The position numbers and the translations under genes were made by a program. Shown one piece after another: positions 31,214-40,092 of a stretch of DNA of 50,306 nucleotides; positions within the stretch are counted from its first letter, which is position 1, and every line of letters starts with the position of its first letter. Origin of the DNA: DAOUBA01 sp034432855 (GTDB taxonomy: Bacteria > Chloroflexota > Anaerolineae > B4-G1); assembly GCA_034432855.1 (NCBI GenBank), contig DAOUBA010000224.1, positions 1 through 50,306 on the forward strand, given 5' to 3'. The notes beneath the pieces are model-generated. The model worked only from the letters and a program-made list of their open reading frames with translations, was not told the DNA's origin and ran no database searches.

Positions 31214-32625
31214 TTCCCTATTTTTCCCTCGCATCGCCGAAGCGTCACCAGCGCCGAGGCCGCCGCCGCCTTGGCCTGTGCGACGGTGTCGGGGATGTCC
31301 TTGGGCCCCTGGCAGCAGCCCGCCAGAAAGATACCGTCCATCTGCGTATCTATCGGGCGGAGTTTGGGATGCGCCTCTTGGAAAAAGCCATCGGGCGATT
31401 GCCGTATGGGCGACCCCTTGTGGTCGTCCGACCCCTCGTGGTTGCCCGCCCCCTTGCCGCCCAGCAGCGCCGCCAGTTCCGCCACATCGGTGCGCGGGAC
31501 GACTGCCGTCGCCAGCACCACCAGGTCGGCCTCGACTTCGATGGGTTTGCCCAACAGCGTGTCTTCGGCCAGCACGACCAATCGCTCCCCGTGTCGGACA
31601 ATCTCCGACGGCTCCCCGCGCCGGTAAACCACCCCTTCTTCTCGCACCCGGTCGTAGAACTCTTCATAGCCCTTGCCGTATGCGCGCACATCCATATAGA
31701 ACACGGTCACGTTGGCGTCGGGAATCTTGTCGCGCACCAGGTGGGCGTGCTTGGCCGTATACATACAGCAGATACGCGAGCAGTAGGAGACGCCGGTGTG
31801 CGGGTCGCGGGAGCCGACGCACTGGATAAAGACCACGTCCTTCGGCTCCTTTCCGTTGACGACGATCTTGCCCATCGTCGGACCGGAGGCCGAGGAGAGC
31901 CGCTCGAACTCTAATCCGGTCATCACCTCCGGATAGACTCCGTAGCCGAATTCGGGCAGCCGCCGGGGGTCGAGCGTGTCGAAGCCGGTGGCGACGATGA
32001 TGGCACTCACTTCCAGGTCAACGAATGTTTCCTGCTGCTCGAAATCAATCGCGCCGGCGGTGCAGGCTTCCTTGCACAGAAAGGTCTTGCCGCAGACGCC
32101 GCGCGTGAGGTAGAGGCAGGCGTGTGGGTCTACCGTATACTTGAGCGGCACGGCCTGCGGGAACGGCACATAGATGGCCGAGCGTTTGGCGATCCCCTCG
32201 TCGAAGCGGCTGACGATGCGCCCCTTCATCCGGCATGCTGCCGCACATGAGCCACAGCCGGTGCACTTGTCCATGTCCACGTAGCGGGGTTTCTGGCGCA
32301 CGCGCACATTGTAGTTGGTTAGTTGGTTAGTTGGCTGGTTGGTTAGTTGGTTGGTTGGTTCGATAGAGACGATTTCGCTGTACGTCAGCAGCGTCACGTT
32401 GGGATGGCGGCTCACGTCCACCATTTTGGGGGTAAGGATACACGATGAGCAGTCGAGCGTAGGGAAGGTCTTGTCCAGTTGCGCCATGCGCCCGCCGATG
32501 GACGGCTCGCGCTCGACCAGGACGACAGGATAGCCGGCGTCGGCGATATCCAACGCGGCCTGGATGCCGGCGATCCCGCCGCCGATGATGAGGGCGGATG
32601 GTTTACTGCGATCCATTGTTTGCAT
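31111..32625 (-). CDS. hdrA: HdrA1-type heterodisulfide reductase subunit A
   Basis: This protein of about 504 residues has a flavin fold LIIGGGIAGIQAALDIADAGY, the HdrA cysteine region FPTLDCSSCILTPKMVDV, a middle ferredoxin CTGCGSCAAACRMKG, and QCVGSRD...YCSRICC. It lacks both the N-terminal VCHCG domain and the terminal ferredoxins, so it matches the first half of the large fusions without GltD. Clear homology ends at QAKAAAASALVTL (about 31236); the last 40 or so residues are read antisense through the DUF6516 gene. ATGs at 32625 and 32616 are both possible starts, neither with a strong ribosome site. Together with the HdrA2-type gene it could rebuild a full HdrA. Confidence 0.85.
   Translation of the reverse strand: MQTMDRSKPSALIIGGGIAGIQAALDIADAGYPVVLVEREPSIGGRMAQLDKTFPTLDCSSCILTPKMVDVSRHPNVTLLTYSEIVSIEPTNQLTNQPTNQLTNYNVRVRQKPRYVDMDKCTGCGSCAAACRMKGRIVSRFDEGIAKRSAIYVPFPQAVPLKYTVDPHACLYLTRGVCGKTFLCKEACTAGAIDFEQQETFVDLEVSAIIVATGFDTLDPRRLPEFGYGVYPEVMTGLEFERLSSASGPTMGKIVVNGKEPKDVVFIQCVGSRDPHTGVSYCSRICCMYTAKHAHLVRDKIPDANVTVFYMDVRAYGKGYEEFYDRVREEGVVYRRGEPSEIVRHGERLVVLAEDTLLGKPIEVEADLVVLATAVVPRTDVAELAALLGGKGAGNHEGSDDHKGSPIRQSPDGFFQEAHPKLRPIDTQMDGIFLAGCCQGPKDIPDTVAQAKAAAASALVTLRRCEGKIGNQDSRRAFTPAATMAMSNSGSPTRSEDSTWPSAQ
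32311..32361. repeat. GGTTAGTTGGTT tandem inside the HdrA1-type gene
   Basis: About twelve tetramer-like TTGG/TTAG units are read in frame as EPTNQLTNQPTNQLTN before YNVRVRQKPRYVD. Confidence 0.85.
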
Positions 32626-32657
32626 ACTCGGCTTTACCTGCGTTTGCGTGTTTCGTG

Positions 32658-32685
32658 TTGCGATTCTGTCATTCGCTGCTATAAT
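32658..32685 (+). promoter_or_regulatory. Likely promoter for DUF6516 module 2
   Basis: A perfect TATAAT (32680-32685) has TTGCGA (32658-32663) 16 bases upstream. The start codon of module 2 follows 16 bases after the -10 box. Confidence 0.6.
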
Positions 32686-32701
32686 TGGGTGTGGAGGTGG
32701 T

Positions 32702-32923
32702 ATGATGTTCAAGCCCAGGAAAGTGGATTTCTTTGAATTGACCTCGATGCTTCAGGAGTATGAGCAGCGATATGGCTACTCCACCATCGAGTTCTATCGT
32801 CGTTATATGGCCGGTAAATTGGGCGACGATGACGATATGATGACGTGGGCCGGACTCTACCATCTGTACCTGACCAGTGAGCCGGTGCGCCAGTTGGCCT
32901 GCCGGGAACTCGTCGCCGCGTGA
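32702..32923 (+). CDS. Small protein preceding DUF6516 (module 2), antitoxin-like
   Basis: This protein of 72-73 residues (KPRKVDFFELTSMLQEYEQR, then GYSTIEFYRRYMAGKLGDDDD) is unlike its counterpart in module 1. GGAGG precedes paired ATGs at 32702 and 32705; the second has the better spacing. It overlaps the DUF6516 start by four bases (GTGA). The partner role is inferred from this coupling. Confidence 0.75.
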   Translation: MMFKPRKVDFFELTSMLQEYEQRYGYSTIEFYRRYMAGKLGDDDDMMTWAGLYHLYLTSEPVRQLACRELVAA

Positions 32924-33303
32924 ACATCTACGACTACTTTTCCTCGCTGGAACGCAGCCCCCGCTCCAACGTCAAGATTGGCGTCGTCGAAAAGCCGCTT
33001 GCCTGCCTGGCATCGGATGATTATAACGGTCTCATCCGATGCCGGGTCTATTTCTGGGACGGCTCATTCCTCGATATCTACGAAGTGGTGAGCACCGAAC
33101 CCGGCTATCCTCTCCGCATTCACTACGCCTATGCGTACCTCCGTGAAGGCAACCTCGTCTTTCGCTACGATAACGCCCCCCACCATCCCGAGATAGAGAC
33201 CCATCCGCATCACAAGCATGTGGGCGCTGCTGAGACTGTAACCGCCTCGCCTGAGCCTACTCTTTCGGCAATCCTTGCTGAGGTCGAGATCTACCTCGAC
33301 TGA
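32920..33303 (+). CDS. DUF6516 family protein (toxin-like), module 2
   Basis: This intact 127-residue DUF6516 protein has RCRVYFWDGSFLDIYEV, YAYAYLREGNLVFRYDNA and PHHPEIETHPHHKHVG. The histidine-rich region is typical and suggests a metal site or nuclease-like centre. It starts at GTG, coupled to the preceding small gene. It differs strongly from the module 1 copy, so the two modules arrived separately. Confidence 0.85.
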   Translation: MNIYDYFSSLERSPRSNVKIGVVEKPLACLASDDYNGLIRCRVYFWDGSFLDIYEVVSTEPGYPLRIHYAYAYLREGNLVFRYDNAPHHPEIETHPHHKHVGAAETVTASPEPTLSAILAEVEIYLD

Positions 33304-33345
33304 CTGTTGCTTTCGGCACAGCTCGAGCGGCGGCGCCGACGATGC

Positions 33346-34674
33346 TCATTGTAGACAGGCGATGATCGCTATTCTTGTATCAAAACGATACGGAAGGGGC
33401 GTCGCTTGTTGTAGATTGGCCGGTACTCGCCGCAATTCGCAGGCGTAATTGCTGCTGCACACAGTGTACAGAAATCCGCCGTCTGAGCAAGGAGCCGGCT
33501 CGCCATATGGTCGGACTGTGTCGGAGAGTGTTTCGACGATGGTAACAGCCCCGCTCTCGATCGACACGACGATCAGTTCCTCGGATCTCGGTGGACCGGG
33601 TTCCCCGGACCTGTAATGCCCACGCCACATCAGTACATGGCGACCGTCGGCGCTGAAGATTGGGTTTGAAGTGAATATGCGCCCCGATTGTTCGGAGAGC
33701 AGGAGAGTGCTTTGCACAGTCGCCAAATCCAGAGAGTATAATTCATTGTTGGAAGGCGTACCCGGTCCGGGAACATAGTTGTCCGGTGGATAGTCCGGGT
33801 TGTAGGATGAATAGACCAGGTGGATACCATCAGGCGATAGGCGGGCTATGTTGGCGGTGAGACCGCATAGAATTTGACGCACCTGCCCCGTTTTCGTATT
33901 GATGGCCTGCAGAGGGCTTGTACATATATCCTCGGTACCTTGAAGGAATCCCCAGACGATTACTTCATCGGCTTGATCTGACCATCCCAATACCCGAGGA
34001 AGGCACCATCCAGCGGGGTGGCATTCATCCTGGCCTTCGTAAAGGGTCGTGCGCCAGCCGTTGTTCAGGCTGACGTGCACGATGCGCCAGTGGTTTGCTG
34101 CTGGATAATCCCACTCGACAAAGGCAACCTGATCGTCCGGGCCGATAGCGAGATTGCTTATCCAGTAATTCGGCATGGGCTCAATGCTCTGTGCCTGTTT
34201 GCCGATCCAATAGTTCGGCATAAGGTCGGTGGTCTGTACTTGCCCGGTGGACAAGTTCAGAGCGGCGAGGGTATTCTCCTGGCCGTTTTCTGTCACGTGA
34301 ATTTCGGTCGTTCCGATCAACCAAGTCCGACTTGGCGTGAGTTGGTATGGCAAGAACGAGATGGGCAAGGTATGCAAGGTGCCATTGGGCTGCAAAGCAG
34401 CTAACTGAAAAGTACTGCTATAAGGATCTGAGACGACGATCACGATCGCCAGCGCCTCGGTGAGAGGGAACGATGCGGTAGGCAGGGGTGTCATAGTCGG
34501 TGGTGCAGGCGATGGGATCTCCGTTGCATAGGGAGCCGGTGAAGCAGACGGTAGGATGGTGGTTGGAAGAGGTGTCGTCTCTGAAGACGGCAGCTGGATA
34601 GGTGAAGGGGCCATCTTGCTGCAAGCAGATAGGATTAGGAGTAGCAAGGGTATGGCGTGAAATATCTTCCACAT
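33346..34674 (-). CDS. Secreted lipoprotein with beta-propeller-like body
   Basis: The 442-residue protein has a lipoprotein signal (LLLLILSAC, Cys at about 18), a Pro/Ser/Thr-rich stalk to about residue 72, then a body with repeated blade-like strands (LSPDGIHLVYSS, FSADGRHVLMWRGH) as in TolB/WD40-like propellers. A short internal duplication LMPNYWIGKQAQSIEPMPNYWIS is visible. It would sit on the outer face of the membrane. Its sequence is more AT-rich than the hdr genes around it, so it is probably an insertion. Ligand unknown. Confidence 0.8.
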   Translation of the reverse strand: MWKIFHAIPLLLLILSACSKMAPSPIQLPSSETTPLPTTILPSASPAPYATEIPSPAPPTMTPLPTASFPLTEALAIVIVVSDPYSSTFQLAALQPNGTLHTLPISFLPYQLTPSRTWLIGTTEIHVTENGQENTLAALNLSTGQVQTTDLMPNYWIGKQAQSIEPMPNYWISNLAIGPDDQVAFVEWDYPAANHWRIVHVSLNNGWRTTLYEGQDECHPAGWCLPRVLGWSDQADEVIVWGFLQGTEDICTSPLQAINTKTGQVRQILCGLTANIARLSPDGIHLVYSSYNPDYPPDNYVPGPGTPSNNELYSLDLATVQSTLLLSEQSGRIFTSNPIFSADGRHVLMWRGHYRSGEPGPPRSEELIVVSIESGAVTIVETLSDTVRPYGEPAPCSDGGFLYTVCSSNYACELRRVPANLQQATPLPYRFDTRIAIIACLQ

Positions 34675-34695
34675 AACGGCTCTCCGTTATCTGCC

Positions 34696-37600
34696 TCATG
34701 CCACATTCAGCATCTCATACACCTGCACCGTCTCGAACCCCTTCTGCTGGCTGGCCTTGTTGGGGCAGGCGACGACGCACGCGCCGCAGCCCTGGCACAG
34801 CACCTCGATTACCTCGGCGTGCCTGGCCCCAGGCTCCAACACCCGCGCGCCGTAGGGACAGACCTCGACGCACAACCCGCAGGCGGCGCACAGACGCGGA
34901 TTGACGCGGGCGACGATGGGTGTGGCTTCGAGTTGGTCGCGCGAAAGCAGGCTCACCGCGCGCACTCCCGCTCCCTGCGCTTGCGCGATGGTCTCGTCGA
35001 GAAAGCGCGGCGCGTGCGCCATTCCGCATAGATAAACCCCATCGGCGGCAAATTCGAGCGGGCGTAGTTTGACGTGCGCCTCCAGGAAAAAGCCATCCTC
35101 GCTCAACGGTACCTTGACCAGTTGCGCTAGCCGGGCGTTGTCCACATGCGGCTCGATGCCGGCGCTCAACACCACGAGATCCGGGTGCAGTACAATCTCC
35201 TCGCCCAGCGATGGCTCCCATACTCTCACCGTGAGGGAGTGGTTAGTGATTGGTGATCGGTGATTGGGATTTCCTAATCCCCAATCCCTAATCCCTAATC
35301 CCTCTACCTCCACCACCGGCTTACGCTCTGGCTCGTACCGCAGGAACACCACCCCCTTCTCCCGCGCCTGGGTGTAGTAACGTTCCTTGAAGCCAAAGGC
35401 GCGCACGTCGCGGTACAGGATCACGACCTCCATCTCGGGTTTCAGTTCCTTGAGCGCCAGCGCGTTCTTGATCGCTTCCGTGCAGCAGATGCGCGAACAG
35501 TAGGGGTGCGCGTCATCGCGGGAACCTACGCATTGAATCATGACTACGGAGCGAGGGAGTGTGAAGGAGTGATCAGTGATTAGTGATTGGTGATTAGGGG
35601 ACGTTTCCCCAGTCCCTGATCCCCGATCCCTGATCCCTGTCAGCAGAGCCTCGAGTTCTCGCTGTGTCATCACACGCGGGTCCTGGCCGTACAAGTATTC
35701 CTGTGGCTCGATCTGCCGCGCGCCCGTGGCGACGACGATGACGCCGTGCGGGATTTCTTCCTGCCGACCGTCCGCCAGCCTGACCGTCGTACGGTACTGG
35801 CCCACGTACCCGCTCACGCTCACGACCTCCGCGCCGGCCAGCACCGTGATGCGCGGGTTCGCCGTCACTGCCTCGATTGTATGTTTGAGAAGAGCCTGGG
35901 AATTGGTAGTTGGTAAATTGGTAGATTGGTAGTTGGCAGGCAATGCCGTGTAGATGTGCCTCAAGTTACCACCCAGTTCGGCCTCGCGCTCCACCAGCGT
36001 CACGCCAAAGCCCTGTTCCGCGATGGAGAGCGCCGCCGTCATCCCGGCCAGCCCGCCGCCGATGACCAGCGCGCGATGGTCCACGTCGAAGGTCGCGTGC
36101 TCGATGGGATGCAATCGGCGTGCCTTGGCCACCGCCATCGTCACCAATTCTTTGGCCTTTTCCGTGGCGGTCTGCGGCTGGTCGCGGTGTACCCACGAGT
36201 CCTGTTCACGGATGTTGGTCATCTCGAACAGGTGCGGGTTCAGTCCGGCGGAGCGGAGCGTCTCCTGGAACAGCGGCTCGTGCGTGCGCGGGGTGCACGA
36301 GGCAACCACGACCCGATTCAGGCCATGCTCCTGGATGCGCTCGCGAATGCGTTGCTGGGTATCCTGCGAGCAGGTGTAGAGATTGTGCTCGGCATAGACC
36401 ACGCCCGGCAGGCTCGCGGCATGCTCGACTACCCGAGGCACATCCACCACGCCGCCGATGTTGATGCCGCAGTGGCAGATAAAGACGCCCACCCGCGGTG
36501 GCTCTTCGCTCACGTCGCGCTCCTGGGGCCAGACCGGCGCCACTGTCAACGTGCCGCGCGCCTCTGCCAGCCGTGCCGAGACCTGCGCCGCCGCGCATGA
36601 CGCCTCGATCACCGTCTCTGGGATGTCCTTCGGTTCGCCGAATGCTCCGGCCACGAAGACCCCCGGCCGCGTCGTCTGCGCCGGTTGCAGGGTGGGGGGC
36701 TCGGCAAAGCCGTATTCGTTCAATGCAATCCCCAGACGCTCTGCCAACTCGCGCGTTCCCTCCGGCGGCTGCAGGCCCACGGAGAGAACAACCAGGTCGA
36801 ATTCTTCTTCAGTGATTGGGGATTGGTGATTAGGGATTAGGGATTGGGGATTAGGGATTGGGAGACCCTGATTCCTAATCCCTAATCCCTGATCCCCAAT
36901 CACTTCTCCAGCGACGTACCTCAACACGAGATTGTGCGTCTTGGGGTCCTCACGCACAAACGAAACCGACGACCGCACATAGCGCACGCCGTACTCCCGC
37001 TCCGCCCGCTCCACGTACCGCTCGAAGCCCTTGCCGAAGGCGCGCACGTCAATAGTAAAGATGGTCGGCTGTACGGCGGGATCGTGTTCCTTGGCAATGA
37101 CCGCCTCTTTCGTGGCATACATACAACAGACCGAGGAGCAATAGCCACGCTCGCACGAAACGTCGCGGGAGCCGACACATTGGATGAAGGCGATCTTGAC
37201 CGGGTGTTTGCCATCGGAGGGGCGCTGCAACACGCCGCCCCACGGCCCGGAGGCGGAGAGCATGCGCTCGAACTCGACGCCGGTGACGACATTGGGAAAG
37301 CGGCCGTATCCCAGTTCGGGCCGGATGTCGCCCGGCGCCGTCTCCAGCCCCGGTGTCAGAATGACCGCGCCTACGTTCAGTTCGAGAATCCGCTCCTGCA
37401 TTGCGTGGTCAATGCAATGCTTCTGGCAGGCCCAGACACATTGCAGGCACTCGGAGCAGATGCCGCAGGAGAGACAACGCGCCGCCTCGGCCCGCGCCTC
37501 TTCCTCAGTGAACCCAGCGTAGACCTCGCGGAAATCCCGCACGCGCTCGGCGGCGGGGAGTTTGCCGACCTCGTGGCGTGCGGCAGCGGAGACCTCGCCG

Positions 37601-39420
37601 GAGATGATTTTCGCCCGCGCCTCCTCCTCGGTCAGTTCGGCCACACCCTCCCCCTGTCCCCTGCTAGCAGGGGGGGGAGACCCGCGCAGGTACGCATCTA
37701 TCGAGCGTGCGGCTCTGTGCCCGGCGGCGATGGCGTCCACGACGAACTGCGTGCCGGTGACGACGTCGCCTCCGGCAAACAGCCCCGGCACGCTCGTCGC
37801 CAACGTCTCTGAATCCACCACTGCAGAGCGCCCGTGCGCCCGCGCCTCCTCCGGTAGGCAGGAGACGTCGGGCCGCTGGCCGATGGCAAAGATGACCACG
37901 TCGGCCTCGATGACGTGCTCGCTGTTGGGGATCTCGTCGAAATCGGGCCGCCCCTCGACAAAGCCGCGAAACTCGATCTCGGCGCAGCGCACGCCGGCGA
38001 CATGACCATCGGTGGCGACGATCTCTTTGAACGTGCGCGAGGGGAATATCTCGATGCCCTCCTCCTGGGCGTCGCGGATCTCCCAGTCGTGGGCGGGCAT
38101 CGTCTCGCGGCTTTCCAGACAGGCCATGCCGACCCAGGCGGCGCCCAGGCGCATCGCGGTCATCGCGGCGTCTATTGCCACATTGCCGCCGCCCAAGACC
38201 AGGACTCGGCGATTAGTGATTAGGGATTGGGGATTAGTGACTGGGGAGTCCTGATCACTAATCACTAATCCCTGATCACTTTTCCCTGGTAGGGCTACTT
38301 GTCGCAGAAAATCCGTCGCCGTCATCACCTCCGGCAAATCCACGCCGGGGATGGGAAGGCGCACGCCCTGATGCGCGCCCACGGCGACGAAGACGGCATC
38401 GTAGCCGTCGCGCAGCAGCGCGGTTGCGTCTTCGATGCGCCGGTTGCACTGCAACGCGACACCCAGTGCCAAAATGTCGTCAATCTCGCGCTGCACCAGG
38501 TCGTAGGGCAGGCGGAAGGAGGGGATGCCCACGCGCATCATCCCCCCCGGCACGGGCAGCGCCTCGAACACGGTGACGGCGTGACCGGCCAGCGCCAGGT
38601 CCTGTGCACAGGTCAACCCCGCCGGCCCCGCCCCGACCACGGCGACCTTCTTGCCAGATGGCTCTGCTATCTGCAAATCGCTGGATCGTTGATTCGCTGA
38701 TTCCCTTGCCCAATCGGCGACGAACCGCTTGAGCCGCATGATATTCACCGGCGCGTCTACCTTGCCCCGTGAGCATGCCTCCTCGCATTTGTGGTTGCAC
38801 ACGCGCCCGCAGATGGAGGGGAAGGGGTTGTCCTCGCGGATGGTGCGGTAGGCGTCGGCGAAGCGGCCCTCGCGCACGAGCGCGACGTAACCCTGGGCGC
38901 GCTGGTGGATGGGACAGGCATCACGGCATAGAGCGCGCCCGCGCTTTTCGATTACGTAGGCGTTGGGGATAGCCTGCGGATAAAGTTTGTAGACCGCGCG
39001 CCGTTCGGAGAGGCCGGCGTTGAACTGGTCGAGGCAGGTAATGGGACAGACCGTCGCGCAGTCGCCGCAGCCGGTACACTCGTCTGCCACGACGTAGCGC
39101 GGATGCTGGCGCACGCGCGCGGTGAAATGGCCCGGCTCGCCCTCCAGGCTCTCCAGTTCGGCGTAGGTCAGCACCTCGATGTTGAGATGTCGCCCGCACT
39201 CGACCAACTTGGGCGAGAGGATGCACATCGCGCAGTCGTTGGTGGGGAAGGTCTTGTCGAGTTGCGCCATCGTCCCGCCGATGGCCGGGCTGCGGTCGAG
39301 CAGGTAGACCTTGAAGCCGACATTCGCCAGGTCGAGTGATGCCTGGATGCCGCCGATACCGGCGCCGACGACCAGTACCGCGCCGATCTTGCCTTTGCCG
39401 TTGTCGGGAAACAGGGCCAT
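34696..39420 (-). CDS. hdrA: HdrA1-GltD-HdrA2 fusion, copy 2 (1574 residues)
   Basis: The order of domains equals copy 1: HdrA1 flavin fold VVGAGIGGIQASLD, ferredoxin CTGCGDCATVCP, GltD-like module (CRDACP, CGRVCNHKCEEAC, VVGAGPAGLTCAQDL, VLGGGNVAIDAAMTA), HdrA1 remainder with QCVGSRDVSCERGYCSSVCC, then HdrA2 from about residue 970 (VGVFICHCGINIGG) with QCVGSRDDAHPYCSRICC and terminal motifs CAACGLCVEVCP and CQGCGACVVACP. The inserted module suggests NAD(P)H as one electron partner. Six repeat blocks are read in frame. The gene ends at 34696, 20 bases from the lipoprotein start. Confidence 0.92.
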   Translation of the reverse strand: MALFPDNGKGKIGAVLVVGAGIGGIQASLDLANVGFKVYLLDRSPAIGGTMAQLDKTFPTNDCAMCILSPKLVECGRHLNIEVLTYAELESLEGEPGHFTARVRQHPRYVVADECTGCGDCATVCPITCLDQFNAGLSERRAVYKLYPQAIPNAYVIEKRGRALCRDACPIHQRAQGYVALVREGRFADAYRTIREDNPFPSICGRVCNHKCEEACSRGKVDAPVNIMRLKRFVADWARESANQRSSDLQIAEPSGKKVAVVGAGPAGLTCAQDLALAGHAVTVFEALPVPGGMMRVGIPSFRLPYDLVQREIDDILALGVALQCNRRIEDATALLRDGYDAVFVAVGAHQGVRLPIPGVDLPEVMTATDFLRQVALPGKSDQGLVISDQDSPVTNPQSLITNRRVLVLGGGNVAIDAAMTAMRLGAAWVGMACLESRETMPAHDWEIRDAQEEGIEIFPSRTFKEIVATDGHVAGVRCAEIEFRGFVEGRPDFDEIPNSEHVIEADVVIFAIGQRPDVSCLPEEARAHGRSAVVDSETLATSVPGLFAGGDVVTGTQFVVDAIAAGHRAARSIDAYLRGSPPPASRGQGEGVAELTEEEARAKIISGEVSAAARHEVGKLPAAERVRDFREVYAGFTEEEARAEAARCLSCGICSECLQCVWACQKHCIDHAMQERILELNVGAVILTPGLETAPGDIRPELGYGRFPNVVTGVEFERMLSASGPWGGVLQRPSDGKHPVKIAFIQCVGSRDVSCERGYCSSVCCMYATKEAVIAKEHDPAVQPTIFTIDVRAFGKGFERYVERAEREYGVRYVRSSVSFVREDPKTHNLVLRYVAGEVIGDQGLGIRNQGLPIPNPQSLIPNHQSPITEEEFDLVVLSVGLQPPEGTRELAERLGIALNEYGFAEPPTLQPAQTTRPGVFVAGAFGEPKDIPETVIEASCAAAQVSARLAEARGTLTVAPVWPQERDVSEEPPRVGVFICHCGINIGGVVDVPRVVEHAASLPGVVYAEHNLYTCSQDTQQRIRERIQEHGLNRVVVASCTPRTHEPLFQETLRSAGLNPHLFEMTNIREQDSWVHRDQPQTATEKAKELVTMAVAKARRLHPIEHATFDVDHRALVIGGGLAGMTAALSIAEQGFGVTLVEREAELGGNLRHIYTALPANYQSTNLPTTNSQALLKHTIEAVTANPRITVLAGAEVVSVSGYVGQYRTTVRLADGRQEEIPHGVIVVATGARQIEPQEYLYGQDPRVMTQRELEALLTGIRDRGSGTGETSPNHQSLITDHSFTLPRSVVMIQCVGSRDDAHPYCSRICCTEAIKNALALKELKPEMEVVILYRDVRAFGFKERYYTQAREKGVVFLRYEPERKPVVEVEGLGIRDWGLGNPNHRSPITNHSLTVRVWEPSLGEEIVLHPDLVVLSAGIEPHVDNARLAQLVKVPLSEDGFFLEAHVKLRPLEFAADGVYLCGMAHAPRFLDETIAQAQGAGVRAVSLLSRDQLEATPIVARVNPRLCAACGLCVEVCPYGARVLEPGARHAEVIEVLCQGCGACVVACPNKASQQKGFETVQVYEMLNVA
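35241..35303. repeat. GATTGGTGATC-type inverted repeat inside hdrA fusion copy 2
   Basis: It is read as GLGIRDWGLGNPNHRSPITN before SLTVRVWEPSLGEE, the same site as 10597-10683. Confidence 0.85.
35570..35640. repeat. GATTAGTGATTGG-type inverted repeat inside hdrA fusion copy 2
   Basis: It is read as GIRDRGSGTGETSPNHQSLI before VVMIQCVGSRD, the same site as 10916-10951 but longer. Confidence 0.85.
35901..35939. repeat. TTGGTAGTTGGTAAA-type repeat inside hdrA fusion copy 2
   Basis: It is read as PANYQSTNLPTTNSQ in the HdrA2 flavin domain, the same site as 11214-11295. Only one arm is present. Confidence 0.8.
36811..36904. repeat. GATTAGGGATTGGGG-type inverted repeat inside hdrA fusion copy 2
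   Basis: About seven heptamers face six complementary ones. The block is read as VIGDQGLGIRNQGLPIPNP, then QSLIPNHQSP, between VLRYVAGE and ITEEEFDLVV. Confidence 0.88.
37640..37682. repeat. CCCTCCCCCTG/CAGGGGGGG inverted repeat inside hdrA fusion copy 2
   Basis: CCCTCCCCCTGTCCCCTGCTAGCAGGGGGGG is read as SPPPASRGQGEGV at the end of the GltD-like module. Confidence 0.8.
38212..38280. repeat. GATTAGGGATTGGGG-type inverted repeat inside hdrA fusion copy 2
   Basis: It is read as KSDQGLVISDQDSPVTNPQS and LITN in the GltD-like module just before VLVLGGGNVAIDA. Copy 1 has no insert here. Confidence 0.85.
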
Positions 39421-39427
39421 TATGTTC

Positions 39428-40000
39428 CTAGAACTCGCCCGACCGCTCCACCAACTGCCGCTTCAGCACCATCATGTCCAGCAGTTGACCATCACTGGTG
39501 AGAAAGTAGTCGCGCAGCGTGACCTCGTGTTTGAACCCTTGCTCTTCGAGCGCCTTGATCACGTCGTGTTGGGTGCTTACGACCTCGATGTACAACTGCT
39601 GCAGGCCCAATTGCTGAGCGATCTCGATCAGGCTGCGCAGCATCAGCGTGCCGATGCCGCGCCGGCGATAGGCGCGGTCGAGAAAGATGCGCACCCAGGC
39701 AAGGTGGCGGTGATGGCGTTCGCGGAAGTGCAGTGTGGCGTCACCCACGATCTTGTCGTCCACGATGGCCACCAGAGGGTAGACTCGTTTGAGGTTCAGG
39801 TTGTCCACCCACCCCTCGACCACTGTCGGGTCGCCTGCGTCGTCACGAAAGTACGTCAAGTCCTCTTTGGAGGCGCGGGCGAACAGATCTACCAGGGCCT
39901 GCCTGTCGTCTTTGGTGAGCGGGCGTAGCAATAGTTTCGACCCATCGGGCAGCGTCTTCATCTTGCGATAGCGTGCTACTTGGTCCCATACATCTCCCAT
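39428..40000 (-). CDS. GNAT-family N-acetyltransferase
   Basis: This 190-residue protein has the GNAT fold: LLLRPLTKDDRQALVDLF near the N-terminus and the acetyl-CoA loop WVRIFLDRAYRRRGIGTLML, followed by IYIEV-like strand LQQLYIEVVS. The ATG at 40000 has GGAGG nine bases upstream; codons before it are repeat-derived. It acetylates an unknown substrate. It sits between GH51 and the HdrA fusion in the same direction. Confidence 0.88.
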   Translation of the reverse strand: MGDVWDQVARYRKMKTLPDGSKLLLRPLTKDDRQALVDLFARASKEDLTYFRDDAGDPTVVEGWVDNLNLKRVYPLVAIVDDKIVGDATLHFRERHHRHLAWVRIFLDRAYRRRGIGTLMLRSLIEIAQQLGLQQLYIEVVSTQHDVIKALEEQGFKHEVTLRDYFLTSDGQLLDMMVLKRQLVERSGEF

Positions 40001-40021
40001 CGGTGCACCTCCTTCAAAGAA

Positions 40022-40092
40022 GCGATAGGTGATAAGTGATTGGTGATTCTCGATCAAGATGCCGTTATCTATTCACCGATCCTCAATCACTT
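40022..40092. repeat. GATAAGTGATTGGTGATT-type inverted repeat between GNAT and GH51 genes
   Basis: GATAGGTGATAAGTGATTGG faces CACCGATCCTCAATCACTTC. It covers the gap and the stop of the GH51 gene. Confidence 0.65.

Noticed and set aside
31111..31236. The HdrA1-type gene called truncated for lack of terminal ferredoxins
   Set aside because: The HdrA1 half of both megafusions also lacks them, so their absence alone is not evidence of truncation.
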